Source of the DNA: Bradyrhizobium sp. B124
GTDB lineage: Bacteria; Pseudomonadota; Alphaproteobacteria; Rhizobiales; Xanthobacteraceae
Direction: 5' to 3'
DNA: 64,000 nt
NCBI RefSeq assembly: GCF_038967635.1
Contig: NZ_CP152413.1
Span: 2,790,001 to 2,854,000 of the forward strand
Below, piece by piece: positions 33,785 through 43,328 of this stretch. Position 1 is the stretch's first letter. Each line of letters starts with the position of its first letter. A program made the translations under genes and the position numbers. The notes beneath the pieces were generated by a model that saw only the letters and a list, made by a program, of their open reading frames with translations, did not search any database and was not told the DNA's origin.

Positions 33785-35304
33785 CACGCGATCTCCATCG
33801 GATTCTTTGCCTTGCGGGGCGAACCGAACAGGTTGGTCTCGGTCTCGCCGCCGGAGCAGCCATTGCCGAAGGTGAAGCCGCAGGAGCCGCGGATGTCGAA
33901 GGCGTCGGCGCCGAGCTCGCGATGCGCGGTCGGGATCACGAAACGATCCTCGTAGTTGGCGATCGCCATGATCTGGTACATCTCGTCGATTTGGGCCGGC
34001 TTCAGACCAACCCGGCGGGCGATGGCTTCATCGACGACGCCGTCGAGCGTCTTGGCCCGCATATAGGCGCGCATCGCCATCATGCGTTCGAGTGCCAGCG
34101 TCACCGGCGCTTCATCGCCCGCGGTCAGAAGATTGGCCAGGTAGCGCATCGGAATCCGCAGCGACTTGACGTCCGGCATGCCGCCGTCAAGACCGATCTT
34201 GCCGGCGGAGGCGGCCGAGGTGATCGGCGACAGCGGCGGTACGTACCAGACCATCGGCAAGGTGCGGTATTCCGGATGCAGCGGGAATGCGACCTTCCAC
34301 TCCATCGCCATCTTCCAGATCGGCGAGGTCTTCGCCGCCTCGAGCCAGGCATGCGGAATGCCCTGCCGCTCGGCCTCGGCGATCACCTGCGGATCGTTCG
34401 GATTGAGGAAGATGTCGAGCTGGGCCTGATAGAGATCACGTTCGTCAGGCTTGCTCGCCGCTTCCGCGATGCGGTCGGCGTCGTACAGCACGACGCCGAG
34501 ATAGCGGATACGGCCGACGCAGGTCTCCGAACACACCGTCGGCTGACCGGCTTCGATGCGCGGGTAGCAGAAGATGCACTTCTCCGATTTTCCAGACGAC
34601 CAATTGTAGTAGATCTTCTTGTAGGGGCAGCCGGAGACGCACATGCGCCAGCCACGGCACTTGTCCTGGTCGATCAGGACGATGCCGTCCTCTTCGCGCT
34701 TGTAGATGGCGCCCGATGGACAAGCCGCGACGCACGCCGGATTGAGGCAGTGCTCGCACAACCGTGGCAGGTACATCATGAAAGTGTTTTCGAACTGGCC
34801 GTAGATATCCTTCTGAACGCCCTCGAAATTGTAATCCTGTGAGCGCTTTTCGAACTCGCCGCCAAGGATTTCTTCCCAGTTCGGGCCCCACTGGATCTTC
34901 TCCAGCCGCTCGCCGGAGACCAGCGAGCGCGGGCGAGCTGTCGGCATCGCCTTCATTTCCGGCGCCTGCTGCAGATGCTGGTAATCGAAGGTGAACGGCT
35001 CGTAATAATCGTCGATCTCGGGCAAATCAGGATTGGCGAAGATGTTCGCCAGCACCCGCCACTTGCCGCCGATACGCGGCTGGATCGAGCCGTTGCGGTT
35101 GCGCTTCCAACCGCCCTTCCAGCGCGCCTGGTTCTCCCAATCCTTGGGATAGCCGATACCGGGCTTGGTCTCGACGTTGTTGAACCACGCATATTCCATG
35201 CCTTCACGGCTGGTCCACACGTTCTTGCAGGTGACGCTGCAGGTGTGACACCCGATGCATTTGTCGAGGTTCAGCACCATTGCGATCTGGGCGCGGATCT
35301 TCAT
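33784..35304 (-). CDS. narH: Respiratory nitrate reductase beta subunit (Fe-S)
   Basis: The 506-residue electron-transfer subunit with three 4Fe-4S clusters and one 3Fe-4S cluster. The cysteine motifs are CIGCHTCSVTCKNVW near the N-terminus, CEHCLNPACVAACP, CRGWRMCVSGCP and CIFCYPRI...CSETCVGR. The Trp in CRGWRMC replaces the fourth Cys and marks the 3Fe-4S site, as in NarH. It overlaps narG by 4 bp. Confidence 0.96.
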   Translation of the reverse strand: MKIRAQIAMVLNLDKCIGCHTCSVTCKNVWTSREGMEYAWFNNVETKPGIGYPKDWENQARWKGGWKRNRNGSIQPRIGGKWRVLANIFANPDLPEIDDYYEPFTFDYQHLQQAPEMKAMPTARPRSLVSGERLEKIQWGPNWEEILGGEFEKRSQDYNFEGVQKDIYGQFENTFMMYLPRLCEHCLNPACVAACPSGAIYKREEDGIVLIDQDKCRGWRMCVSGCPYKKIYYNWSSGKSEKCIFCYPRIEAGQPTVCSETCVGRIRYLGVVLYDADRIAEAASKPDERDLYQAQLDIFLNPNDPQVIAEAERQGIPHAWLEAAKTSPIWKMAMEWKVAFPLHPEYRTLPMVWYVPPLSPITSAASAGKIGLDGGMPDVKSLRIPMRYLANLLTAGDEAPVTLALERMMAMRAYMRAKTLDGVVDEAIARRVGLKPAQIDEMYQIMAIANYEDRFVIPTAHRELGADAFDIRGSCGFTFGNGCSGGETETNLFGSPRKAKNPMEIA

Positions 35305-38300
35305 TGTGCGGCCTCCAGCCGGGACGTGCCGGGTTGATCTGCGGCGGGCGTGTCGAGCCAGTCGACTTTCGACATCTTGCGAACGATGACGAATTCGTCG
35401 CGATTGGCGCCAACCGTGCCGTAATAGTTGAAGCCGTAGGCTTGCTGTACGTAGCCGCCGATCATGTGGGTCGGCTTGAGCACGGTACGGGTAACGGAGT
35501 TATGGATGCCGCCGCGCTGGCCGGTCTGCTCGGAGCCCGGGACATTCACGATCTTCTCCTGTGCATGATACATCATACACATGCCTTGCCGGACGCGTTG
35601 CGAGACCACCGCGCGTGCGACCAGCGCGCCGTTGGTGTTGTAGGCCTCTATCCAGTCGTTATCGACGATGCCCGCCGCCTTGGCGTCGAGTTCGCTGATC
35701 CACACGATCGGACCGCCGCGCGACAGCGTCAGCATCAGGAGATTGTCGGTGTAGGTGGAGTGAATGCCCCACTTCTGGTGCGGCGTGATGAAGTTCAAGA
35801 CCACGGAGTCGTTGCCGTTCGGCCTGCGGTCGATCACCGGCTTGACCGTCTTGGTGTCGATCGGCGGCCGGTAGACGCAGAAACCCTCGCCGAAAGCGCG
35901 CATCCACAGATGGTCCTGATAGAGCTGCTGGCGACCGGTCAGCGTGCGCCACGGGATCAACTCGTGAACGTTGGTGTAGCCGGCGTTATAACAGACCTTG
36001 TCGGACTCCAGGCCCGACCAGATCGGCGAGGAAATGATCTTGCGCGGCTGTGCAACCACGTCGCGGTACCGGATCTTCTCGTCCTCCTTGGGGACGGCCA
36101 GATGGGTGTGATCTCGCCCGGTGAAGTTTCCGAGGGATGACCACGCCTTGACCGCGACCTCGCCGTTGGTTTCCGGAGCGAGGCTCAGGATGACTTCGCA
36201 GGCGTCGATCGCGCTCTCGATGCGAGCAAGTCCTTTGGACGCGCCTTCCTCCGTTACGACGCCGTTCAGCTTCTTGAGCAGTTCGACCTCATGATCGGTG
36301 TTCCAGCTCATGCCCTTGCCGCCATTGCCGAGCTTGTTCATCAGCGGCCCGAGCGAAGTGAAACGCTTGTAGAGGTTCGGGTAGTCCCGCTCGACCACGG
36401 TCACCGCCGGCATGGTCTTGCCGGGGATCGGATCGATTGCTCCCGTCTTCCAGTCCTTGACGTCGAACGGTTGGGCGATCTCGCCGGGACTGTCGTGCAT
36501 AATCGGGGTGAGGACGACGTCCTTCTCGACGCCCAGCACCTCGGGTGCGACCTTCGAGAAGGCTTCCGCGATGCCCTTGTAGATGTCCCAGTCGCTCCGC
36601 GATTCCCACACCGGATCGATCGCCGCCGACAGCGGGTGAATGAAGGGATGCATGTCGGAGGTATTGAGATCGTTCTTCTCGTACCAGGTCGCGGTTGGCA
36701 GCACGATGTCCGAGTACATGCAGGTCGTGGACATCCGGAAGTCCAGCGTGACCAGCAGATCGAGCTTTCCCTCCGGGGCGTCTTCGTGCCATTTGACCTC
36801 AAGAGGCTTCTTCCTGCCGTCCTCGCCGAGATCCTTACCCAGCACGCCGTGCTTGGTGCCCAGCAGATGTTTCAGGAAGTATTCATGCCCCTTGCCGGAC
36901 GCCCCCAGCAGGTTCGAGCGCCAGACGAACATGTTGCGTGGCCAGTTCTTCGGACCATCGGGATCTTCGCACGACAGCTTCAGTTCGCCAGACTGGAGGG
37001 ATTTGGCGACGTAATCCTTCGGCTCCAGCCCGGCGGCAGCCGCAAGCTTCGAAACTTCCAACGGGTTGGTCTCGAGTTGCGGTGCAGAAGGCAGCCAACC
37101 CATCCGCTCGGCGCGAACGTTGTAGTCAATCAGCGCGCCGTCCCACGGACCTTGCGGCGCCGTCGGTGACAGAATTTCCTTCACATCGAGCGTCTCGTAG
37201 CGCCATTGATCGGTATGGGCATAGAACGCCGAGGTCGAATTCATCTGCCGCGGCGGGCGGCCCCAGTCGAGACCGAAGGCAAGCGGCGTCCAGCCGGACT
37301 GCGGCCGCAGTTTCTCCTGACCGACGTAATGCGACCAGCCCCCGCCGGACTGTCCGATGCAGCCGCACATCACCAGCATGTTGATGATGCCGCGGTAGTT
37401 CATGTCCATGTGATACCAATGATTCAACCCGGCGCCGAGGATGACCATGGAGCGGCCGCCGGTCTTCTCGGCATTGGCGGCGAATTCGCGCGCCACCGCG
37501 ATGATCTGATCGCGCGGCACGCCGGTGATTCTCTCCGCCCACGCCGGCGTATAGGGCTGGACGTCGTCGTAGCTGTTGCCGAGATGCTCGCCGCCGAAGC
37601 CGCGATCGACGCCGTAATTGGCGACGAACAGGTCGTAGACCGACGCCACCAGCGCCTCGCCGTCCTTCAGCTGGATCCGCTTGGCGGGGATCTTGCGCGT
37701 CAAGACGTCCGGATGGTCGGTTCCCTTGAAATGGTCGTGCTCGCGATTGCCGAAATAGGGAAACGCCACATCGGCCAGTTCATCCCTGATATCGCTGAGC
37801 GACAACCGGAGCTTGGTGTTGCGGCTCATTGAGTCCCGCTCCTCCAGATTCCATTTGCCCTGCTCGCCCCAGCGGAATCCGACCGAGCCGTTCGGGACCA
37901 CGATCTCTCCGGTTTCCTCGTCATAGGCCACCGTCTTCCACTCCGGATTGTTGGCCTCATCGAGCGAAGTGGCGAAATCCGAGGCGCGCACGAACCGCTC
38001 AGGTACGAGCCGTCCCTCGGATTTCACCAGCCGCACCAGAAATGGCATATCCGTATACTGGCGCGTGTAGTCGTTGAAATATCTGGCCTGCCGATCGACG
38101 TGAAATTCCTTGAGGATCACGTGCCCCATGGCCATCGCCAGCGCCGCGTCGGTGCCTTGCTTGGGCGACACCCAGAGATCGGCGAATTTCGAAGCTTCCG
38201 AATAGTCCGGACAGATCACGACGCTCTTGGCGCCCTTGTAGCGGACCTCGGTATAGAAATGCGCATCCGGCGTGCGGGTCTGCGGGACGTTCGATCCCCA

Positions 38301-39053
38301 CAGGATCAGGAAGCCGGAATTGTACCAGTCTGCGCTTTCGGGCACGTCGGTCTGCTCGCCCCAGGTCTGCGGCGAGGCCGGCGGAAGATCGCAATACCAG
38401 TCGTAGAACGACATGCAGACGCCGCCGAGCAGCGACAGGTAGCGCGCACCTGCCGCGTAGCTCACCATCGACATCGCTGGAATCGGCGAGAAGCCGAACA
38501 CGCGGTCTGGACCATAGGTTTTCGCGGTGTAGGCGTTTGCGGCGGCGACGATCTCGTTGACCTCGGTCCAGCTGGCGCGGACGAAGCCGCCAAGGCCGCG
38601 CTTCTGCACATAAGCCGCTCGTTTCGTCGGATCTTCGACGATCGATTTCCAGGCCGCGACCGGTGCCATCACAGTGCGCGCCTCGCGCCACAGCTTCAAC
38701 AGCCGCGAGCGCACCAGCGGATATTTCACGCGATTGCCGGAATAGAGGTACCAGCTATAGCTGGCGCCGCGCGCGCAGCCGCGAGGTTCATGGTTGGGAA
38801 GGTCCGGGCGTGTGCGCGGATAGTCGGTCTGCTGGGTTTCCCAGGTGACGATACCCCCCTTGACGTAGACCTTCCACGAGCAGGAGCCGGTACAGTTCAC
38901 GCCATGTGTCGACCGCACGATCTTGTCGTGCTGCCAGCGCTTCCGGTAGCCGTCCTCCCAGGAGCGGTCCTCGGTTGTCGTCACGCCGTGACCGTTGGCA
39001 AAATCCGGCTTGGCGCGCGTGAAGAATGTCAGCCTGTCCAGGAAATGGCTCAT
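35301..39053 (-). CDS. narG: Respiratory nitrate reductase alpha subunit
   Basis: The 1250-residue molybdenum bis-MGD catalytic subunit of membrane-bound, cytoplasm-facing nitrate reductase. The N-terminal FS0 cluster ligands His50, Cys54, Cys58 and Cys93 are present (HGVNCTGSCSW, RGCARG). The molybdenum Asp ligand lies in YCDLPPASPQTWGEQ. Full-length. It starts 11 bp after narK and leads narGHJI plus the maturation block, all on the minus strand. This is the NarG type rather than the periplasmic NapA. Confidence 0.97.
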   Translation of the reverse strand: MSHFLDRLTFFTRAKPDFANGHGVTTTEDRSWEDGYRKRWQHDKIVRSTHGVNCTGSCSWKVYVKGGIVTWETQQTDYPRTRPDLPNHEPRGCARGASYSWYLYSGNRVKYPLVRSRLLKLWREARTVMAPVAAWKSIVEDPTKRAAYVQKRGLGGFVRASWTEVNEIVAAANAYTAKTYGPDRVFGFSPIPAMSMVSYAAGARYLSLLGGVCMSFYDWYCDLPPASPQTWGEQTDVPESADWYNSGFLILWGSNVPQTRTPDAHFYTEVRYKGAKSVVICPDYSEASKFADLWVSPKQGTDAALAMAMGHVILKEFHVDRQARYFNDYTRQYTDMPFLVRLVKSEGRLVPERFVRASDFATSLDEANNPEWKTVAYDEETGEIVVPNGSVGFRWGEQGKWNLEERDSMSRNTKLRLSLSDIRDELADVAFPYFGNREHDHFKGTDHPDVLTRKIPAKRIQLKDGEALVASVYDLFVANYGVDRGFGGEHLGNSYDDVQPYTPAWAERITGVPRDQIIAVAREFAANAEKTGGRSMVILGAGLNHWYHMDMNYRGIINMLVMCGCIGQSGGGWSHYVGQEKLRPQSGWTPLAFGLDWGRPPRQMNSTSAFYAHTDQWRYETLDVKEILSPTAPQGPWDGALIDYNVRAERMGWLPSAPQLETNPLEVSKLAAAAGLEPKDYVAKSLQSGELKLSCEDPDGPKNWPRNMFVWRSNLLGASGKGHEYFLKHLLGTKHGVLGKDLGEDGRKKPLEVKWHEDAPEGKLDLLVTLDFRMSTTCMYSDIVLPTATWYEKNDLNTSDMHPFIHPLSAAIDPVWESRSDWDIYKGIAEAFSKVAPEVLGVEKDVVLTPIMHDSPGEIAQPFDVKDWKTGAIDPIPGKTMPAVTVVERDYPNLYKRFTSLGPLMNKLGNGGKGMSWNTDHEVELLKKLNGVVTEEGASKGLARIESAIDACEVILSLAPETNGEVAVKAWSSLGNFTGRDHTHLAVPKEDEKIRYRDVVAQPRKIISSPIWSGLESDKVCYNAGYTNVHELIPWRTLTGRQQLYQDHLWMRAFGEGFCVYRPPIDTKTVKPVIDRRPNGNDSVVLNFITPHQKWGIHSTYTDNLLMLTLSRGGPIVWISELDAKAAGIVDNDWIEAYNTNGALVARAVVSQRVRQGMCMMYHAQEKIVNVPGSEQTGQRGGIHNSVTRTVLKPTHMIGGYVQQAYGFNYYGTVGANRDEFVIVRKMSKVDWLDTPAADQPGTSRLEAAQ

Positions 39054-39064
39054 CCCTCGTCTCC

Positions 39065-41809
39065 TTATTCCGCGGGCTGGGTGGCGGGCGAAATCTGAGC
39101 GCGCCGTTCGATGTCATGAAGCAGGCCGCCCTTGCGGGTATAGACAGCCCAGGTGATGACGATGCAGGTCACATAGAAGATGAAAAATCCCCACAGCGCC
39201 GCCTGAACGCCGCCAGTGAGATCGATCGAGGTACCGAACGACTTCGGAATGAAGAACGCACCGAACGCGGCGATCGCCGAGGTGAAGCCGGTGATGGCGG
39301 CCGATTCCTTCTCGGCCTGGCGCAGCCGGGTCGCGGGATCGGCGGTCGGCATCAGCCGGTCCATCTCCCGCCGCATGATGTTGGGAATCATTTGGAAGGT
39401 CGACGCGTTGCCGACGCCGGTCGCGAAGAACAACAGCAGGAACATCGCGAAGAAGCCCCAGAACGCGCCGGGTTGATCCTTGATGCCGAGGAAATAGAGC
39501 ACTCCGAGCACGCCGATCATCATCAGCGCGAACACGCCGACGGTCACGCGGCCGCCGCCCCATTTATCGGCCATCCACCCCGTGGCCGAGCGCGAGAGCG
39601 CACCGACCAGCGGGCCCAGGAAGGCGAATTGCAACGCATCGACGGCGGGAAATTGGGTCTTCGTCAGCAGGGGGAAGCCGGCCGAGTAGCCGATGAACGA
39701 ACCGAAAGTGCCGGTGTACAGCCAGCACATGATCCAGTTGTGCTTACGCTGGAAGATTACCGCCTGGTCGGCAAAGGAGGCTTTGGCGGACGCAATGTCG
39801 TTCATGCCGAACCAGGCCGCAAAGGCGCTGGCGACGATGAACGGAACCCAGACGAAGCCGGCATTCTGCAGCCAGAGCGGCACATCGGTGCTCCCGCTCT
39901 TGACCGCGGTCGGATCGCCGCCGAACCAACCGAACACGCCCACGGTGATCACGATCGGCACGACGAACTGCACGACGCTGACGCCGAGATTGCCGAGGCC
40001 TGCATTGAGCGCGAGCGCGTTTCCCTTCTCCGCGCGGGGGAAGAAGAACGAGATGTTGGCCATGGAGGAGGCAAAATTGCCGCCGCCGAAACCACACAAC
40101 AGCGCAAGCCCAAGGAAGACCGGATAGGGCGTCGCCGGATTTTGCACGGCATAGCCGATACCGACAGCGGGCAGCAGCAGCGACCAGGTGGCGAGCGTGG
40201 TCCACAGCCGGCCGCCGAAGATCGGCACCATGAAGGAGTAGAAGATCCGCAGCACCGCGCCCGATATGCCGGGCAGCGCCGCAAGCCAGAACAGCTGGTC
40301 AGTCGTGAACCTGAATCCGACCGAAGGCAGCTTGGCCACCACCACCGACCAGACCTGCCAGACCGCGAAAGACAGCAGCAGCGCGGGGATCGAGAGCCAG
40401 AGATTGCGCCGGGCGATGGCACGGCCGCCGCCCTCCCAGAACGCAGCATCCTCCGGCCGCCAGTCGGTGAGGACGGCGCCGGACAGAGCGCCGACATGCT
40501 GTGGTCGGTGAATCTCCTGCATCTCCGGCAGTTCGGGAAGCTTCTTGAGTGCTTCGCCGACCACGCCGCGCTCCATCTGCCTGATGGAGACGTGCATCCA
40601 GACCAGCGCGATCGTGACCAGCAGGAACAGCAGCATGAAGCAGCTGGTCCGGAGCCCGGTCAGATCGACGAGCGCGCCGAAGGCGATGGGCAGCACGAAA
40701 CCGCCGAGACCGCCGATCATGCCGACCAGACCGCCCACCGCGCCGACATTCTGCGGATAGTAGACCGGGATGTGCTTGTAGACCGCAGCCTTTCCGAGCG
40801 CCATGAAGAAGCCCAGAACGAACACTGTCACCACGAACGGCACCAACCCCATCTCCAGATGGAAGCCGACGGTGCCGTTCACGGTCTTCACGAGATAGTC
40901 GGTCGGCGGGTAGGACAGCACAAAGGTTGCCGCTACTCCGACCAGGAACGTCCAATACATGATGCGGCGCGCGCCATAGCGGTCGGAGAGATGGCCGCCA
41001 TAGGCGCGAAAAACGCTCGCCGGAAACGAAAACATCGCCGCCAGCATCCCGGCAGTCTTGATATCGACGCCGTAGACCTTGATCAGATATTGCGGCAGCC
41101 ACAGCGAGAGTGCGACGAAGGCGCCGAACACGAAGAAGTAATAGAGCGAGAAGCGCCACACCTGGATGTTCTTCAGTGGCTCGAGCTCAAGCCAGGCGCT
41201 CTTCGGCTTCTCGTTCCTGGCACGCCGCTCGCGCACCACCGGGTCTTCCTCGGAAAGGAGCCAGAACAAGATGCCCATTACGCCGATCGCAGCCGCCCAG
41301 ACCTGCGCGGTCGTCTGCCAGCCATAGGCAACCAGAACGAACGGAGCGAGGAATTTCGTGACCGCGGCGCCGACATTGCCTGCGCCGAAAATGCCGAGCG
41401 CCGTGCCCTGCCTGGCGGTCGGGAAAAAGCGGGACACGTAGGCGACGCCGACCGCAAAGGATCCTCCGGCGACACCGACGAAAAGTGCGGCGACCAGGAA
41501 TTCAGGATAAGTGTGCGCCCACGTCAGCAGGTAGGTGGCGACCGCGGCGGCGAGCATCACCACCGTGTAGACCCGCCGCCCGCCATACTGGTCAGTCCAG
41601 ATACCAAGCACGAGGCGGATTAGCGAGCCGCTGAGGATCGGGGTGCCTACCAGCAGCCCGAACTCGGTGTCGTTCAGACCGAGCTCCTGCTTGATCCGGA
41701 TGCCGATGATCGAGAATATCGTCCAGACCGCGAAGCAGATGGTGAAGGAAATTGTCGAAAGCCAGAGCGCTCGACCGCTATGCGAAGAGCTTGAACCAGT
41801 TGCGCCCAT
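39065..41809 (-). CDS. narK: Fused double-MFS nitrate/nitrite transporter NarK
   Basis: A 914-residue protein made of two complete 12-helix major-facilitator domains (about 1-440 and 460-900), each NarK/NNP-like. NarK1-type carriers are thought to be nitrate/proton symporters and NarK2-type nitrate/nitrite exchangers; the fusion gives both, as in Paracoccus. I start at the ATG 41809, preceded by GGAG; a TTG four codons earlier is possible. It is the first gene of the nar operon; an FNR-like box lies 64 bp upstream. Confidence 0.92.
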   Translation of the reverse strand: MGATGSSSSHSGRALWLSTISFTICFAVWTIFSIIGIRIKQELGLNDTEFGLLVGTPILSGSLIRLVLGIWTDQYGGRRVYTVVMLAAAVATYLLTWAHTYPEFLVAALFVGVAGGSFAVGVAYVSRFFPTARQGTALGIFGAGNVGAAVTKFLAPFVLVAYGWQTTAQVWAAAIGVMGILFWLLSEEDPVVRERRARNEKPKSAWLELEPLKNIQVWRFSLYYFFVFGAFVALSLWLPQYLIKVYGVDIKTAGMLAAMFSFPASVFRAYGGHLSDRYGARRIMYWTFLVGVAATFVLSYPPTDYLVKTVNGTVGFHLEMGLVPFVVTVFVLGFFMALGKAAVYKHIPVYYPQNVGAVGGLVGMIGGLGGFVLPIAFGALVDLTGLRTSCFMLLFLLVTIALVWMHVSIRQMERGVVGEALKKLPELPEMQEIHRPQHVGALSGAVLTDWRPEDAAFWEGGGRAIARRNLWLSIPALLLSFAVWQVWSVVVAKLPSVGFRFTTDQLFWLAALPGISGAVLRIFYSFMVPIFGGRLWTTLATWSLLLPAVGIGYAVQNPATPYPVFLGLALLCGFGGGNFASSMANISFFFPRAEKGNALALNAGLGNLGVSVVQFVVPIVITVGVFGWFGGDPTAVKSGSTDVPLWLQNAGFVWVPFIVASAFAAWFGMNDIASAKASFADQAVIFQRKHNWIMCWLYTGTFGSFIGYSAGFPLLTKTQFPAVDALQFAFLGPLVGALSRSATGWMADKWGGGRVTVGVFALMMIGVLGVLYFLGIKDQPGAFWGFFAMFLLLFFATGVGNASTFQMIPNIMRREMDRLMPTADPATRLRQAEKESAAITGFTSAIAAFGAFFIPKSFGTSIDLTGGVQAALWGFFIFYVTCIVITWAVYTRKGGLLHDIERRAQISPATQPAE

Positions 41810-41872
41810 TGAAGTCTCCAATCACCCACCGGCATTGGAGGCACTCATGCGCAAAGATCAGCGCGTCCGTGG

Positions 41873-41886
41873 TTGTTCCAGATCAA
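41873..41886. promoter_or_regulatory. FNR/FixK-like box upstream of narK
   Basis: TTGTTCCAGATCAA has a perfect FNR right half (ATCAA) and a near-consensus left half. It ends 64 bp upstream of narK and 88 bp from the divergent regulator gene. It differs from the GC-rich NnrR-type boxes, consistent with oxygen-linked rather than NO-linked control of nar. Confidence 0.52.
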
Positions 41887-41973
41887 TGATCCCGTCGATG
41901 GTGTGAGAAAGGCACCCTGAATTTGCAAAAAGACGCCCTTCCGATTGCATTTTGTGGCATCGTGATTTGATAT

Positions 41974-42699
41974 TTGTCACACGTCACGGAGATCGACCAG
42001 TTGCGCTCTGATGATTTCGATCGGGTGAAGTCCTTGCCTCTGTTCGCGCGGATGACCGAGCAGAGTCTCGATAACCTGTTGCAAGGCGCGCTGCTGCAGC
42101 AGTTTCCGGTCGGTGTGCATCTCATTCACGAGGGCGATGCTCCCGACTTCCTGCACGTCTTGATCGATGGTCTGGTCGAAATCTTTACCGAACAGGACGG
42201 AGTCGAGTGGGGAATTTCCCTGCTCGCGCCAGTCTCGACCTTCATTCTTGCGGCCGTCGTGGGCGACCAGCGCTACCTGAACTCGGCAAGAACGTTGAAG
42301 GAATCCCGCATTCTGCTGATCCCGGCACAAGGCGTGCGGACGATCCTGGGGCGGGAGATCGAATTTGCCCAGACCGTCACAAGCGAGCTTGCATCGGCCT
42401 ATCGCGGCGCAGTGAAGAAATTGAAGGGCTATGTGGCGCGATCGAGCGTCGAACGTCTGGCCAACTGGATCCTGTCAGAGGCGCAAAGCGCGGCATCAGG
42501 CAAGCATCTCGTCCTGCCATTCGACCGCGCCACCCTGGCATCCCACATCGGCACGACCCGCGAGAATCTTTCACGCAATCTAGCGCATCTGACCGAGCAT
42601 GGCGTGCGTATCCGTGGCCGGGAAATCATCATAGACCGAAGAGACCTGCTGGAGGCTTTTGCGCGTCCACAAAGGTTCATAGACGACCCAAACTCCTGA
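41974..42699 (+). CDS. Crp/Fnr-family regulator, NarR-like
   Basis: A 241-residue Crp/Fnr protein beginning at a TTG (no better start is visible). The sensor beta-roll (25-125) is followed by the dimer helix and a winged helix with DRATLASHIGTTRENLSRNLAHL. The FNR cysteines are missing. Its place next to and divergent from narK matches NarR of Paracoccus, which activates nar in response to nitrate or nitrite. A role as a second NO sensor cannot be excluded. The 267 bp after it (42700-42966) hold nothing recognisable. Confidence 0.75.
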   Translation: MSHVTEIDQLRSDDFDRVKSLPLFARMTEQSLDNLLQGALLQQFPVGVHLIHEGDAPDFLHVLIDGLVEIFTEQDGVEWGISLLAPVSTFILAAVVGDQRYLNSARTLKESRILLIPAQGVRTILGREIEFAQTVTSELASAYRGAVKKLKGYVARSSVERLANWILSEAQSAASGKHLVLPFDRATLASHIGTTRENLSRNLAHLTEHGVRIRGREIIIDRRDLLEAFARPQRFIDDPNS

Positions 42700-42972
42700 G
42701 TGTGGATTCAGGCCCAAGGGGTTGCGAGCGGCTGATTGGTTGATCAAAGAGGCACGTCATCTCGGGGCCTCCCGTGCAGGCGGCTCCTCCACCATATCCC
42801 GCGGCCGCTGTTGGGCTGCATGATCGAACCGGCAGCGAACGCAATCCGACTGACGGCGGAGAGGTTAAGGATTAACGGACGCATGACGCTCTCGCCGGAC
42901 TAGCTAGGGCACTCTTCACTGAGCAACGCATCGGCAGAGAGACGCCGTTCGTCTCTCGGGAATGGTGTGGCG

Positions 42973-43328
42973 ATGTTAACTTCGCTTCGGACCACCTTGA
43001 CGGTGTTAGCCAGCATTCTGATGCTGGCTAACACCGCAGTCCCTGCTCAGTCAGCGGATGCAAGCCCGCTTCAGCTCGAGACCAGAATTGTGCTGGGCGA
43101 CGTGCGTGGCCGCGTCGACCACATGGCCATCGATTTGAAGAGGCAACGTCTCTTCGTTGCCGAGTTGGGCAACGATAGTGTCGGAATTGTCGATCTCGCC
43201 AATCGCAAATTGATCCGCAGAATATCAGGACTTAAGGAACCGCAGGGCGTCGGCTACGAACCGTCGACCGACATGCTCTATGTCGCGAATGCCGGAGACG
43301 GGTCAGTGCGACTGTCCTCACGGCCATT
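42973..43328 (+). pseudogene. YncE-like secreted beta-propeller gene, interrupted
   Basis: From the ATG at 42973 (a GTG lies two codons earlier) there is a Sec signal peptide ending near PAQSADA, then typical propeller blades: RGRVDHMAIDLKRQRLFVAELGNDSVGIVDLANRK and PQGVGYEPSTDMLYVANAGDG. After about 115 residues the protein breaks off where an IS630-family remnant begins, so four or five blades are missing. A perfect 16-bp hairpin lies within the signal-peptide codons (43001-43036). No longer functional as seen. Confidence 0.72.

Noticed and set aside
39026..41623. An 865-residue plus-strand open frame opposite narK
   Set aside because: It is rich in Arg, Glu, His and Gln with no motif, the usual antisense of a high-GC membrane-protein gene. 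The same holds for 44503-46131 opposite dctM and 56156-58291 opposite fdsA.
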